Shown piece by piece: positions 33,295-41,685 of a DNA stretch of 64,000 bases. Position 1 is the stretch's first letter; each line of letters begins with the position of its first letter. The stretch covers positions 62,001-126,000 of the forward strand of contig CAJURQ010000004.1 of the NCBI GenBank assembly GCA_910588955.1, given 5' to 3'. The notes beneath the pieces were generated by a model. It was not told the DNA's origin. It searched no databases and was given only the letters and a program-made list of their open reading frames with translations. The position numbers and the translations under genes were made by a program. This DNA is from an uncultured Lachnospiraceae bacterium (GTDB lineage Bacteria > Bacillota > Clostridia > Lachnospirales > Lachnospiraceae).

Positions 33295-34604
33295 TTGAAC
33301 TGCGGCAGGTAGTCCCGGTTCTCCGCAAGGATATCGTCCAGGATCTGTTTTGCCACGGTGGCGGATCCCACAAGCGGATGGATGGCAAGCGCCTGCAGTG
33401 CACAGTCATAATCGCCGGTTACGGCGGCTTCGATGGTAAGCTGCTCGTAAGCTTTCACGTTCTGTAAGAGACCGCGGATTTTTAACGGGGTGCGCCCGAT
33501 GTGTATGGGGTGTGCCCCGTCTTTGTCGATCACGCAGTTGCGCTCGATGGACGCGCTGTCGGGAAGATCCGCGTTTGCACCGCAGTTTAGGACATTCACG
33601 GTCTGGATGTCTTTTTTGTTGTTGTAGATAGAGTCGATCAGGCTGCATGCCGCATCCGAGTAACGCGCGCCGCCGCGCTTCGCAAGCTGGGGCGGTTTGA
33701 TATCCAGAGCGGGATCCTGGTAGAGGGCGAAAAGGTCTTTTTCCACCTGCTTGATGACCTCCGCGCGGCAGCCTTCCTCCTTCGCGGCGTGGTCGCACTC
33801 GGCGAACATCTCCGGCTGCATATAATAATATTTCAGATAGCTCACGGGCACCATTCCCAGAGATTTTAAGAACGTGGGATCGTAGTGGATTTCCGGGATG
33901 TTTGCCATCACCTCTTTGGCTGATTCGGAGCAGAGTTTTTCAATCGCCTCTGCGGTCACGTCCTCCCCGCGCACCAGTACGCGTTTCGCCCACACCAGAT
34001 GATTGATGCCGACGAAATCGCAGAATACGTCGTCCGGGGCGCAGCCAAATTTTTCTGCCATATCGCTTATCATGTTGATAGGGCAGTTGCACAGCCCAAT
34101 GGCTTTGACGGCACTGTGATTTAGTGCCGCTTCCGTCAGGATGCCCGAGGGGTTTGCGAAATTAATCAGAAAAGCGTCGGGGCACAGCCGCTCCATATCG
34201 TGACAGATATCGAGAATGACGGGAACGGAGCGAAGCGCCTTGGCGAAACCGCCCGCACCTGTGGTTTCCTGACCGATTCTGCCGTAGCGCAGGGGAATCC
34301 TTTCATCCCGGATGCGGGCGTCCAAGAGTCCTACGCGAAACTGGGTGGTGACGAAATCCGCGTCCGTTAACGCCTCCTCTCGGTTTGTGGTCGCGTGAAT
34401 CTGCAAGTCAACGCCGCTTTTTTCCACCATTCTTTTTGCAAGCTCGGTGACGATATGCAGCTTTTCCAGCCCGGCTTCCACGTCCACAAGCCAGATATCT
34501 TTCACGGGAAGGCTGTCATACCGTTTGATAAAGCCCTCATTCAGTTCCGGTGTGTAGCTGGAACCGCCGCCGATGGTTGCGATTTTTAAACCTCTGTCTG
34601 TCAT
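33288..34604 (-). CDS. Glycoside hydrolase family 4, 6-phospho-glucosidase type
   Basis: 438 residues. NAD+- and Mn2+-dependent GH4 enzymes cleave phosphorylated disaccharides by an oxidation-elimination route. NAD-binding GGGSSYTPEL at the N-terminus; VTTQFRVGLLDARIRDERIPL, INFANPSGILTEA, the metal-binding Cys in CNCPINM and His in GINHLVW; RGGARYSDAAC. Closest in pattern to 6-phospho-beta-glucosidases (CelF/LicH-like), though alpha-specific members look similar. No PTS genes are in the window. The LacI regulator lies 68 bases upstream on the same strand and probably controls it. Confidence 0.88.
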   Translation of the reverse strand: MTDRGLKIATIGGGSSYTPELNEGFIKRYDSLPVKDIWLVDVEAGLEKLHIVTELAKRMVEKSGVDLQIHATTNREEALTDADFVTTQFRVGLLDARIRDERIPLRYGRIGQETTGAGGFAKALRSVPVILDICHDMERLCPDAFLINFANPSGILTEAALNHSAVKAIGLCNCPINMISDMAEKFGCAPDDVFCDFVGINHLVWAKRVLVRGEDVTAEAIEKLCSESAKEVMANIPEIHYDPTFLKSLGMVPVSYLKYYYMQPEMFAECDHAAKEEGCRAEVIKQVEKDLFALYQDPALDIKPPQLAKRGGARYSDAACSLIDSIYNNKKDIQTVNVLNCGANADLPDSASIERNCVIDKDGAHPIHIGRTPLKIRGLLQNVKAYEQLTIEAAVTGDYDCALQALAIHPLVGSATVAKQILDDILAENRDYLPQFNH

Positions 34605-34671
34605 GATTGCTCCTTTCTATTGTTTATATGCTGCTGTGCAAAGCAGTATATTAAAAGTTACGTTTTGTGCA

Positions 34672-35673
34672 TTACCTGCATGTCTCCCGCAAAACCAGTT
34701 CCGCCTCGAATGTCCGGGTGACGGGTTCGCCCTCCGCCCCGTTGATCCGATCGAGCAAAAGTTCTACGCCGGCATGTCCCATCTCGTAGAGAGGCTGCCG
34801 CATAGTGGAGAGGGCGGGGAACAACATATCCTTGGAATCGGGAACGTCGTCGTCAAAGCCAATCAGCGAGAGGTCTCCGGGAACTGAAATTCCGGTTTCC
34901 AGAGCAGCGCGCAGAACACCGTATGCCGGCTTGTCGGCTCCCGCGAAACAGGCGTCCGGGCGGTCACCTTGCGCCAGCCGCTTTTTCATCTGCTGATAGG
35001 CGATCTCCTCAAAGTGGTCGGCGTAAAGGATGGAATCGGGACTGAGAGGCATCCGATAATCGTGCATGGCACAGACAAAGCCGTTCAGCCGTTCCAGCCC
35101 CACATCGTAATTCATATCGCAGGTGACATGTATGATGTTTTTTCGTCCCTGTTTGATCAGGTGTTCCGTGGCGGTGTAGGCGCCGCGGAAATTGTCGAGC
35201 AGGATTTTGTCTGCGCGGCAGTCACTTAAGTTGCTCTCGATCAGGACGCTGCTCGCCGATTTCGCCGCCACGTAACGGAACAGTTTTTCGTCGTCAAAGC
35301 AGCTCCCATAGGCGATAATGCCGTCCGTGCAGCCGCTCGTCAGATAATCTACATATTTCAGCTTCGCTGCCATATCTTTTCGCCCGCTGCAAAAGAGGAT
35401 GTTGTAATCGTGTGCCTCCGCGCCGTCCTGCAGTCCGCGGATGAGCTGAAAGAAAAAGTCGTTGCACAGATCGTCCATGACTACGCCGATGGTACCTGTT
35501 TTTTGCAGCACTAAAGATTTTGCGAGACCGTTCGGGACGTAGTGGTTTTCCTCTATGATTTCCAAAATTTTTTTTCGATTTTCGGGACTGACCCCTGGCT
35601 TATTGTTCAGGACTCGGGAAACTAATGTTCTGGAAACATTCGCCTGTTTCGCAATATCTGATATGGTAGCCAT
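34672..35673 (-). CDS. LacI-family transcriptional regulator
   Basis: 333 residues. N-terminal helix-turn-helix ATISDIAKQANVSRTLVSRVLNNKPGVSPENRKKI with the hinge helix (residues to about 58), then a periplasmic-binding-like sugar domain (GTIGVVMDDLCNDFFFQLIRGLQ; GAYTATEHLIKQGRKNIIHV; DACFAGADKPAYGVLRAA; LSLIGFDDD). It probably represses or activates the GH4 gene directly downstream and perhaps the divergent kinase. The intergenic region contains a LacI/CcpA-type palindrome and divergent promoters. Effector unknown; a phosphorylated disaccharide is likely from context. Confidence 0.9.
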   Translation of the reverse strand: MATISDIAKQANVSRTLVSRVLNNKPGVSPENRKKILEIIEENHYVPNGLAKSLVLQKTGTIGVVMDDLCNDFFFQLIRGLQDGAEAHDYNILFCSGRKDMAAKLKYVDYLTSGCTDGIIAYGSCFDDEKLFRYVAAKSASSVLIESNLSDCRADKILLDNFRGAYTATEHLIKQGRKNIIHVTCDMNYDVGLERLNGFVCAMHDYRMPLSPDSILYADHFEEIAYQQMKKRLAQGDRPDACFAGADKPAYGVLRAALETGISVPGDLSLIGFDDDVPDSKDMLFPALSTMRQPLYEMGHAGVELLLDRINGAEGEPVTRTFEAELVLRETCR

Positions 35674-35790
35674 ATGCCGCCTCCCTTCTTGCCGGTTTGC
35701 CGGAAAATTTCGTGTGATGTTGTTCCGGTGAGTTCGGTTTCTGTCTGTGTTGTCTGTGTGTTACTCAAATGTTTCATAATCTACATTTAT

Positions 35791-35818
35791 ATTGTAACAT
35801 AGTGTGTCATATTGTCAA
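35791..35818 (-). promoter_or_regulatory. LacI-gene promoter
   Basis: Minus strand: -35 TTGACA (35818-35813), 16-base spacer, -10 TACAAT (35796-35791). A near-consensus site about 118 bases upstream of the regulator ATG. Confidence 0.65.
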
Positions 35819-35875
35819 CAAAAATGTTGCGGGTATTGTGGGGGAAACATCGAGAACTGCAAAAAAGAGAAACTG

Positions 35876-35890
35876 TGAAAAGCGCTTTCA
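35876..35890. promoter_or_regulatory. LacI/CcpA-type operator candidate
   Basis: TGAAAAGCGCTTTCA, a near-perfect palindrome around the central GCGC, resembles LacI-family operators and cre sites. It lies between the two divergent promoters and so could control both directions. The rest of the 392-base gap holds the promoters and AT-rich sequence; no gene is seen there. Confidence 0.6.
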
Positions 35891-35955
35891 GTGTCGCACT
35901 GTATACGATAATACTTAAAATACATGTAAACAAAATGGAATATGAAGTTTGTGTG

Positions 35956-35984
35956 TTGACAGTTACATAGGAATTGAGTACGAT
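35956..35984 (+). promoter_or_regulatory. Sugar-kinase promoter
   Basis: TTGACA (35956-35961), 17-base spacer, TACGAT (35979-35984), about 82 bases before the kinase ATG. Confidence 0.6.
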
Positions 35985-36065
35985 AATAATAAGGTGTAAA
36001 ACGATACACATTTCGTCGCATGAAACGGGGAGTAATGCGGGGAATATTTATGAAGGGAGACTATC

Positions 36066-37070
36066 ATGGATAAAATAAGAAGGAACGAGAGATATATTCT
36101 GGGAATCGATCAGGGAGGCACGAAGACGGCAGCAGCTGTGATGCGCGAAGACGGGTTTATCGTGGGAAACGCGACGACGAAGGGGGCTTATTTTCCCAAC
36201 GAGGGATTGGACAGCGCGCTGGCACAGATGGTTTCGGCTGCGGAGGAGGCGGTTCAAAACGCAGGGATCGCGAAAGAGGACATTGCATACACGGTGGCGG
36301 GTGTCGGGGGTATCGACTGGGTCGGGGACGACGTCATGATCAGGGACGCGCTGCGGGAAAAGCTTTCGCTTTACGAGATTTTTGCCTGCAACGACGCGGT
36401 GATCGCGTTCTATAGCGGCGCCATGCGTACCCACGGCGTAGTGATCTGCGCGGGAACGGGGCTGAACGGCGCTCTGATTGATAAAAACGGCAGGCAGTTT
36501 GTATACGGAGACTATATGGAAGAGAAGTCGATGGGGGGAAGCGCTCTGGCGAAGCGTGCGCTGAGGAAGGTATTTGACGCGGAGCTGGGACTGTGTTCGC
36601 CTACGAAACTGACGCCGCTGTTTTTGGGGCAGGCGCAGGTGTCCGATGTGGATGCGCTGCTCAAACGGTATATGACGGAGAGTGGGTTCCGAAAAGAACT
36701 GCGTTTTCTGGTGCCGCAGATTCTGATGGTTGCGCAGAGAGAGGATGAGGCGGCGTGTGCTCTTCTGGACGATTTTGCGGGAGAGATTGTCGCGTATATT
36801 GAGGCGGGGCTTCGAAAAATGGACATGAAGGCGGAGGAAGAAGAGATCGTGCTGGCGGGAAGCGTATTCAAGGGAGCGGACAACCCCCTCACCTGCCGCG
36901 TAGTAAAAGGGATTCAGGAGCGGCTGCAGGGTGCGAAGGTCGTGCAGGCATGTTATGAGCCGGTGGTGGGTGCATGCATTATGGGGCTGGTCAGGCTGGG
37001 GATGGATCCTACGGAGCGGGAGAAGCGCATTCACGAGAGTTCGGCAGTTCTCGGGCTGCTGCGCAGTTAA
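36066..37070 (+). CDS. BadF/BadG-type ATPase, probable N-acetylglucosamine kinase
   Basis: 334 residues of the ASKHA fold. Phosphate-1 motif LGIDQGGTKTAAAV (about 11-24), AGVGGIDW, catalytic region CNDAVIAFYSG, phosphate-2 AGTGLNGALID, GGSALAKRAL, and the adenosine motif VVGACIMGLV. Members with this pattern phosphorylate amino sugars such as GlcNAc; other members activate dehydratases, but those carry a cysteine cluster that is absent here. Divergent from the LacI/GH4 pair and downstream of its operator, so it may belong to the same sugar regulon. Confidence 0.78.
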   Translation: MDKIRRNERYILGIDQGGTKTAAAVMREDGFIVGNATTKGAYFPNEGLDSALAQMVSAAEEAVQNAGIAKEDIAYTVAGVGGIDWVGDDVMIRDALREKLSLYEIFACNDAVIAFYSGAMRTHGVVICAGTGLNGALIDKNGRQFVYGDYMEEKSMGGSALAKRALRKVFDAELGLCSPTKLTPLFLGQAQVSDVDALLKRYMTESGFRKELRFLVPQILMVAQREDEAACALLDDFAGEIVAYIEAGLRKMDMKAEEEEIVLAGSVFKGADNPLTCRVVKGIQERLQGAKVVQACYEPVVGACIMGLVRLGMDPTEREKRIHESSAVLGLLRS

Positions 37071-37166
37071 GTGGTTTATTTTTTGATTTACGGATAAAAT
37101 ATCACAAAACCCAGAAAGCGGCGCTGTGCAAATCTTACAAAATAAGAGAGAAAATTCGACTAAATG

Positions 37167-37195
37167 TTGCCATATTTTACCAAAAATGATAAAAT
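37167..37195 (+). promoter_or_regulatory. Promoter of the exopolysaccharide gene cluster
   Basis: TTGCCA (37167-37172), 17-base spacer, TAAAAT (37190-37195). It is the only convincing promoter before the 13-gene run that starts at 37241. Confidence 0.55.
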
Positions 37196-37240
37196 AATTG
37201 CAATCGTCTATTAATGGTGTGATTGGTAAAGGGGAACGCT

Positions 37241-38485
37241 TTGGATAAGTTTGTACTGCATGTGCCGAAATGGCAGGGTGAATTGTTGTTTACAAAGGAA
37301 TTGCTTGTATTTGCGGGCGTCATTATTTTGATGCTTGTGGGGATTCTTTTTTGCTTCTGGGGGTATAAATATTTCAAAACGGTGCTGTTTCTCGGAGTCG
37401 GCACCGTGGCTTGTTATGTCTCGTTTCTTCTGATAGAGCCTATGACGGGAAATCTTGTCATCAGGATGTTTCTGACGGTCTCGCTTACGTTTCTGGGCAT
37501 ATGTATCGTGTATTTTCTGGATATCATCTGGGGGTATTTTCTGGATAAACTGCGTATCAGGAATGCGCTCGGAAAGAATATTTATCTGATTGCCGCGCCT
37601 CTCGGGGCGGCGATTATCGGGCTGGCAATCTACTGGTTTATCTGGCGCGGGCTGATTGAGTCGGTTGTGATCGCGGCGGTCTGTGGTGTGGGCGGGCTGG
37701 TCTTCCAGTATTTTCGGAGAGCGAAGGCGGTGCGCTTTAAATGCTACAATGATCTGCTGCGGATGCCCCGCCCGAAAGCGGATGAGGACGGGCTGGAATA
37801 TATTGTGATGGAGACGGCGGCAGCAGCCGGAGTGGCGGCAGCAGTGGCGGTGCCGGAACCTGCGACAGCAGAGGATCCGGTTGCGGAACCCGAACCGGAG
37901 GAAATTCTTCCCGTGGCTGAGGAGGAAGAGGAGCCTGTCGTGGAGCCGGTGATGGCGGAGGAGCCAGTTGTGGAGTCGGTGATGGCAGAGGAGCCGGTTG
38001 CAGAGTCAGAGACGGGGGCAGTCCTTCACATATCTGAGATGGATGCGCAGCCTGCGGCAGCCGTAGAGACGATTACAGAGAACGTCCCTGCTCCCGAGTT
38101 TGCCCTAACAGTGCCTGAGCCGGATCCTGACATTCTGGAGGACGCCCTTTTTGTGCGGCAGATGAACGAGTATCTGAAAAACCGGCAGCGGTTTAAACAG
38201 GTGGATATCGAGCTGGCAGCGATGGCGGCGAGCAGACATGCCGAGGCGGTGACGACCGCGAAGCGCGAAGCGGTTGACGTTATGAGCAAAGCGGCGGATG
38301 CCATGACCAGAGCGGCGGATGCGATGGACAGGGTTGCGGCGGTCGCGCCGCAGATTAAAGTAACGCCCGACAAGCGCCGGAATTTTCTGAGAAAACGGTA
38401 CGGCAGAATTGCAAAGGGCGCTGCGGCTGTGGCGGCGGGAATCGGTCTTTTTATTGCGGGCAGGGCGTCGAAAGGCAGGGACTGA
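37241..38485 (+). CDS. Membrane protein with Glu/Pro/Val repeats, head of the polysaccharide cluster
   Basis: 414 residues, not firmly recognised; the N-terminal 170 residues resemble DUF4203/TMEM198-like membrane regions, with about five transmembrane helices (LLVFAGVIILMLVGILFCFWGY and others). A low-complexity acidic linker (about 195-290) holds imperfect repeats of the type EEPVVEPVMA. A helical stretch with SKAADAMTRAADAMDRVAA and a C-terminal hydrophobic segment (AAAVAAGIGLFIAG) end the protein. The start is uncertain: TTG 37241 follows GGGGAA; TTG 37223 is the alternative. Two bases before the VTC gene. Possibly a scaffold for the membrane complex, by inference. Confidence 0.65.
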   Translation: MDKFVLHVPKWQGELLFTKELLVFAGVIILMLVGILFCFWGYKYFKTVLFLGVGTVACYVSFLLIEPMTGNLVIRMFLTVSLTFLGICIVYFLDIIWGYFLDKLRIRNALGKNIYLIAAPLGAAIIGLAIYWFIWRGLIESVVIAAVCGVGGLVFQYFRRAKAVRFKCYNDLLRMPRPKADEDGLEYIVMETAAAAGVAAAVAVPEPATAEDPVAEPEPEEILPVAEEEEEPVVEPVMAEEPVVESVMAEEPVAESETGAVLHISEMDAQPAAAVETITENVPAPEFALTVPEPDPDILEDALFVRQMNEYLKNRQRFKQVDIELAAMAASRHAEAVTTAKREAVDVMSKAADAMTRAADAMDRVAAVAPQIKVTPDKRRNFLRKRYGRIAKGAAAVAAGIGLFIAGRASKGRD

Positions 38486-38487
38486 AG

Positions 38488-39183
38488 TTGCTTGATGTGA
38501 CGAGAACAGAAGTGAAATATGATATTGGTCCGCTGGAGATGGCGGACATGAAAAGGCGGCTTGGCATTTTTATGGCGTGCGATCCGCATAACGGGGAAAA
38601 GGGCTATCTGGTGCGTTCCCTCTATTTCGACACGCTCCGCGATGCGGATTTTGAGGAGAAAGTGGAGGGATACGACGAGAGGCAGAAGATACGCCTGCGG
38701 GTTTACAGCGCAGACGCGCAGACGGCGAAGCTTGAGGTCAAGGAAAAAACGGGCGGCTTTCAGCGGAAGCGTTCCCTGATTCTGAACCGGGAGGAGTCCA
38801 TGCGGATGACGGAGGGCGACTACCGTTTTCTGTCGGATCGGGACGAACCACTTGCGAAGTGGCTCTACGCTTTTTTGAGCGCTCGCTGTTACCGACCGAA
38901 ATGCATTGTGGAGTATGACCGCTATGCCTACATCACGGATCAAAACGACACGAGAATTACCTTTGATCAGAATCTGCGGGCGAGCGAGTCGAATTTTGAC
39001 CTGTTTCGGAATGACTTGCCACTGTATCCTGTCAGCCCGCCGGGACTGGTGACAATGGAAGTGAAATACACGGGATTTCTTTTTACTTATATTAAAAATG
39101 AATTGAACCGGTGCGATAAGGCGCAGGTCTCAAACAGTAAATACTGTAAGGCGAGAATGATATCAAAGAGAGGACGGAATTGA
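38488..39183 (+). CDS. VTC-domain protein, polyphosphate polymerase-like
   Basis: 231 residues forming one VTC (CYTH-like) tunnel domain, known in yeast Vtc4 to make polyphosphate from ATP. Basic and acidic tunnel residues are visible: RTEVKYDI near the start, LVRSLYFDT, QKIRLRVYS, AKLEVKEKTGGFQRKRS, CIVEYDRYAYI and VTMEVKYTGFL near the end. Bacterial VTC proteins usually sit beside DUF4956 and CotH genes, as here. TTG start at 38488, low certainty. Cytosolic by itself, probably docked to the DUF4956 membrane protein encoded one base downstream. Confidence 0.82.
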   Translation: MLDVTRTEVKYDIGPLEMADMKRRLGIFMACDPHNGEKGYLVRSLYFDTLRDADFEEKVEGYDERQKIRLRVYSADAQTAKLEVKEKTGGFQRKRSLILNREESMRMTEGDYRFLSDRDEPLAKWLYAFLSARCYRPKCIVEYDRYAYITDQNDTRITFDQNLRASESNFDLFRNDLPLYPVSPPGLVTMEVKYTGFLFTYIKNELNRCDKAQVSNSKYCKARMISKRGRN

Positions 39184-39184
39184 G

Positions 39185-39871
39185 ATGAAAGAGGTACTTT
39201 ACAACAGTCTGTCAAATGCGACGAATGGTCTGACGATCACGGATGTGCTGATCAATTTTCTGGCGGCGGCGGTTATCGCCTGTCTGATTTATATTTCCTA
39301 CAAGGTATCGCATTCGGGTCCGGTATACAGCGAGCGGTTCAATGTGTCCATCGTCATGCTGACGCTTGTAACGACGCTTGTCATGAATGTGATCGGCAAT
39401 AACATAGCGCTTTCTCTCGGTATGGTGGGCGCGCTTTCCATTGTGCGGTTTCGGACGGCGATCAAAGACCCGAGAGACACGGCGTATATTTTCTGGAGCA
39501 TTGCGGTGGGAATTTGCTGCGGCGTTTCCGACTATCTCATCGCGGCGATCGGCTCTGCTCTTATTTTTGCTTTCTTAATTCTTTTCGGCTTTATCCGGGA
39601 CAACTGCCGCATCATGGTGATTGTGAACTGTACGCCGGGAGCGGGGGAAGAGGTGGAAAAGCATATGGGAAACCTGTTTGGAGGCAGGGCGTCGCTCCGG
39701 GTGCACAACCGGGCGGTGAAGACGCAGACCGAGGAATTTATCTATGAGATTTCGGATAAGCAGTTGAGAAATTCGGAAAAACGGAACGGAAAACTGGTGA
39801 GAAACCTGTCGGGGATCGAGGGCGTTTCCACGGTCAGCTTGGTCAGACAGGATGATGAGATCAGCCAATAG
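39185..39871 (+). CDS. DUF4956 membrane protein
   Basis: 228 residues. Three or four transmembrane helices (INFLAAAVIACLIYISY; VSIVMLTLVTTLVMNVIG; YIFWSIAVGICCGVSDYLIAAIGSALIFAFLILFGFI), the family signature GMVGALSIVRFRTAIKDPRDTAYIFW between the second and third, and a cytosolic ferredoxin-like C-terminal domain (MVIVNCTPGAGEEVEKHM to VSTVSLVRQDDE). Function unproven; consistently linked with VTC proteins, so it may anchor or channel polyphosphate synthesis. One base after the VTC stop. Confidence 0.85.
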   Translation: MKEVLYNSLSNATNGLTITDVLINFLAAAVIACLIYISYKVSHSGPVYSERFNVSIVMLTLVTTLVMNVIGNNIALSLGMVGALSIVRFRTAIKDPRDTAYIFWSIAVGICCGVSDYLIAAIGSALIFAFLILFGFIRDNCRIMVIVNCTPGAGEEVEKHMGNLFGGRASLRVHNRAVKTQTEEFIYEISDKQLRNSEKRNGKLVRNLSGIEGVSTVSLVRQDDEISQ

Positions 39872-39881
39872 GAGACAGAGT

Positions 39882-41495
39882 ATGTCGCAGGGACGAAGAA
39901 AAGTCTGTCTGCTTGGCGTGTGTGCCCTGATGATTCTGGCTGCGGCGGGATGCGGATTCCTGCGCGGCTATGCGGCGTATCGAAACAGGGATATCAACAG
40001 GAATACCTATTTTGAACTGCCGGCAGATCCCCACACGGAAGATCCGCTCCTCTATCTGGAGGAGGACTATACGGTGCGGGACGGGTTTCGCTCCAATCTG
40101 CCGATTGTGATTCTTTCCATGGAGGGAGAACTGGCTGACTATAAAGGATTTAAGGACCAGAAGGAGTATCTCACCGGGGAGGAACCCTACATCAAAGGGC
40201 ATATCCGCGTCATAGACAACGGCAAATTTGACAATTGCATAACGGACAAGCCTGCGGCGCAGAGCGACCTGCTGATCAAAAAGAGGGGGCACACTTCCTA
40301 CGAGTTTGACAAAGTGCAGTACCTTCTGAAATTGAGGACGGCGGAAGGGCTTGACAACGAGGTGGATATTTTCGGCATGGGTGCGCACGACAGCTGGATT
40401 TTGAACGGGAGCATGGCGGACAAGAGCATGATCCGCAATTATCTCGCCTACCGGATTAGCTCGGAGATCTCGGAGGTGACGCCGGACAGCCAGTTTTGCG
40501 AAGTGGTCATACAGGACGGGGACAGGTATGTCTATCAGGGGCTTTATCTGATGATGGAGACGGTGGCGAGGGACGTCAACCGGATTCCGATTGATTCCTT
40601 TAACGAGAAGAATCTTTATACAAGCTACATTGTCCGCAGGGACAGGTTTACGCATTTTGACAAAATGCTGGAAACCGGGCGGCGGCTCGAGGGGCTTTCG
40701 GAGGAGTGGATTGGTCTGAAATACCCTTCGGAGGAGCGGATCACGGACAGGGCGCTGCGCTATATCGAGAATGATTTTTCGCAGATCGAGCGGGTCATTT
40801 ATTCTGACAGGGAGGATGGGTTCGGCACTTACGACAAATATATCGACGTCGATACCTTCGTGGACTATTTTCTGTTAAACGAATTTTTTGGAAATTATGA
40901 CGCGGGTATGCACTCCACCTACATGTATAAAAATTCCGGGGAACCGCTCAAGATTGGACCGGTGTGGGACTTCGATCAGGCGATGAACAATTACGCGATG
41001 GAGGAGATGGAGACGGAAACGATGGCGTTTCAGGAAAGACCTTTCTTCGACCGCTTCACGAAAGACATCCGTTTTGTGGACGCTTTGCAGGCGCGGTACG
41101 CTGTTTTACAAAAAAGCACGCTGTCCCACGAGCATATCTGTGATGTGATCGACGAGACGACTGCGTACATTCGCTCCGCCAGAGAGCGGGAGTGGTATCG
41201 CTGGGCGGCTGATTACTACGACGATTCCAGACAGAACTGGCATAACTACTATCTGTTAGATTATCTGGATGAGGACAATATGCTGGTCAGCCGGTTTAAC
41301 GACAATTACGATCAGGAGATCTATAACATAAAGACGTACCTTTACAAGCACGGGAAAGCTATGCAGACGGGGCTGCGCGTGTTGGAAAAATCGACGGTTT
41401 ACGATACGTCTATCCGGGGTGAAAATAAGCTGTTCCTAATGCTTGTGATGATTTTATTCTTTATGCCCGCGGTTTTGATTATCAGAAAGGGTTGA
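39882..41495 (+). CDS. CotH-family protein kinase, membrane-anchored
   Basis: 537 residues. CotH proteins are atypical kinases; B. subtilis CotH phosphorylates spore-coat proteins. N-terminal hydrophobic segment with a Cys (LMILAAAGCGFL, possible lipobox, imperfect). CotH core: LLIKKRGHTSYEFDKVQYLLKL (nucleotide Lys region), DIFGMGAHDSWILNGSMADKSMIRNYLAYRI, YQGLYLMMETV, DTFVDYFLLNEFFGNYD and the metal-binding DFD about 363-365 in GPVWDFDQAMNNY. A C-terminal transmembrane helix (LFLMLVMILFFMPAVLII) is unusual for CotH and suggests the kinase is held at the membrane. ATG 39882 follows AGGAGA. Confidence 0.85.
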   Translation: MSQGRRKVCLLGVCALMILAAAGCGFLRGYAAYRNRDINRNTYFELPADPHTEDPLLYLEEDYTVRDGFRSNLPIVILSMEGELADYKGFKDQKEYLTGEEPYIKGHIRVIDNGKFDNCITDKPAAQSDLLIKKRGHTSYEFDKVQYLLKLRTAEGLDNEVDIFGMGAHDSWILNGSMADKSMIRNYLAYRISSEISEVTPDSQFCEVVIQDGDRYVYQGLYLMMETVARDVNRIPIDSFNEKNLYTSYIVRRDRFTHFDKMLETGRRLEGLSEEWIGLKYPSEERITDRALRYIENDFSQIERVIYSDREDGFGTYDKYIDVDTFVDYFLLNEFFGNYDAGMHSTYMYKNSGEPLKIGPVWDFDQAMNNYAMEEMETETMAFQERPFFDRFTKDIRFVDALQARYAVLQKSTLSHEHICDVIDETTAYIRSAREREWYRWAADYYDDSRQNWHNYYLLDYLDEDNMLVSRFNDNYDQEIYNIKTYLYKHGKAMQTGLRVLEKSTVYDTSIRGENKLFLMLVMILFFMPAVLIIRKG

Positions 41496-41503
41496 TTGGA
41501 ATT

Positions 41504-41662
41504 ATGATATTGCTCACGAAGATTGCCGCGGAGGCGGTACAGGAGAGGGATTACTTCTTGTCGGTGTTAAACGACCCGCTTGTGATTAACGGCATACGGA
41601 TTGTCTGTGTGGCGGGACTGAGCCTCTTTCTTTTCAGTTACAGGAAATATAGGAAAAAATAA
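41504..41662 (+). CDS. 52-residue single-pass membrane peptide between cotH and MBOAT genes
   Basis: MILLTKIAAEAVQERDYFLSVL opens the product; a hydrophobic helix (GIRIVCVAGLSLFLF) and a basic end (SYRKYRKK) follow. It fits snugly between flanking genes, 8 bases after CotH and 23 before MBOAT. By position it recalls DltX, the small membrane peptide beside the MBOAT gene dltB, but there is no clear sequence match to that. A helper subunit of the acyl-transfer complex is possible (inference). The ribosome site, GATTGGA, is modest. Confidence 0.6.
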   Translation: MILLTKIAAEAVQERDYFLSVLNDPLVINGIRIVCVAGLSLFLFSYRKYRKK

Positions 41663-41685
41663 GAACAGGCGAAAGGGGATGCGGT

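Noticed and set aside
37920..38015. Repeated GAGGAGCC-type segments as a possible CRISPR or minisatellite
   Set aside because: They are in frame and encode the degenerate Glu/Pro/Val linker; unit lengths vary and there are no spacers.
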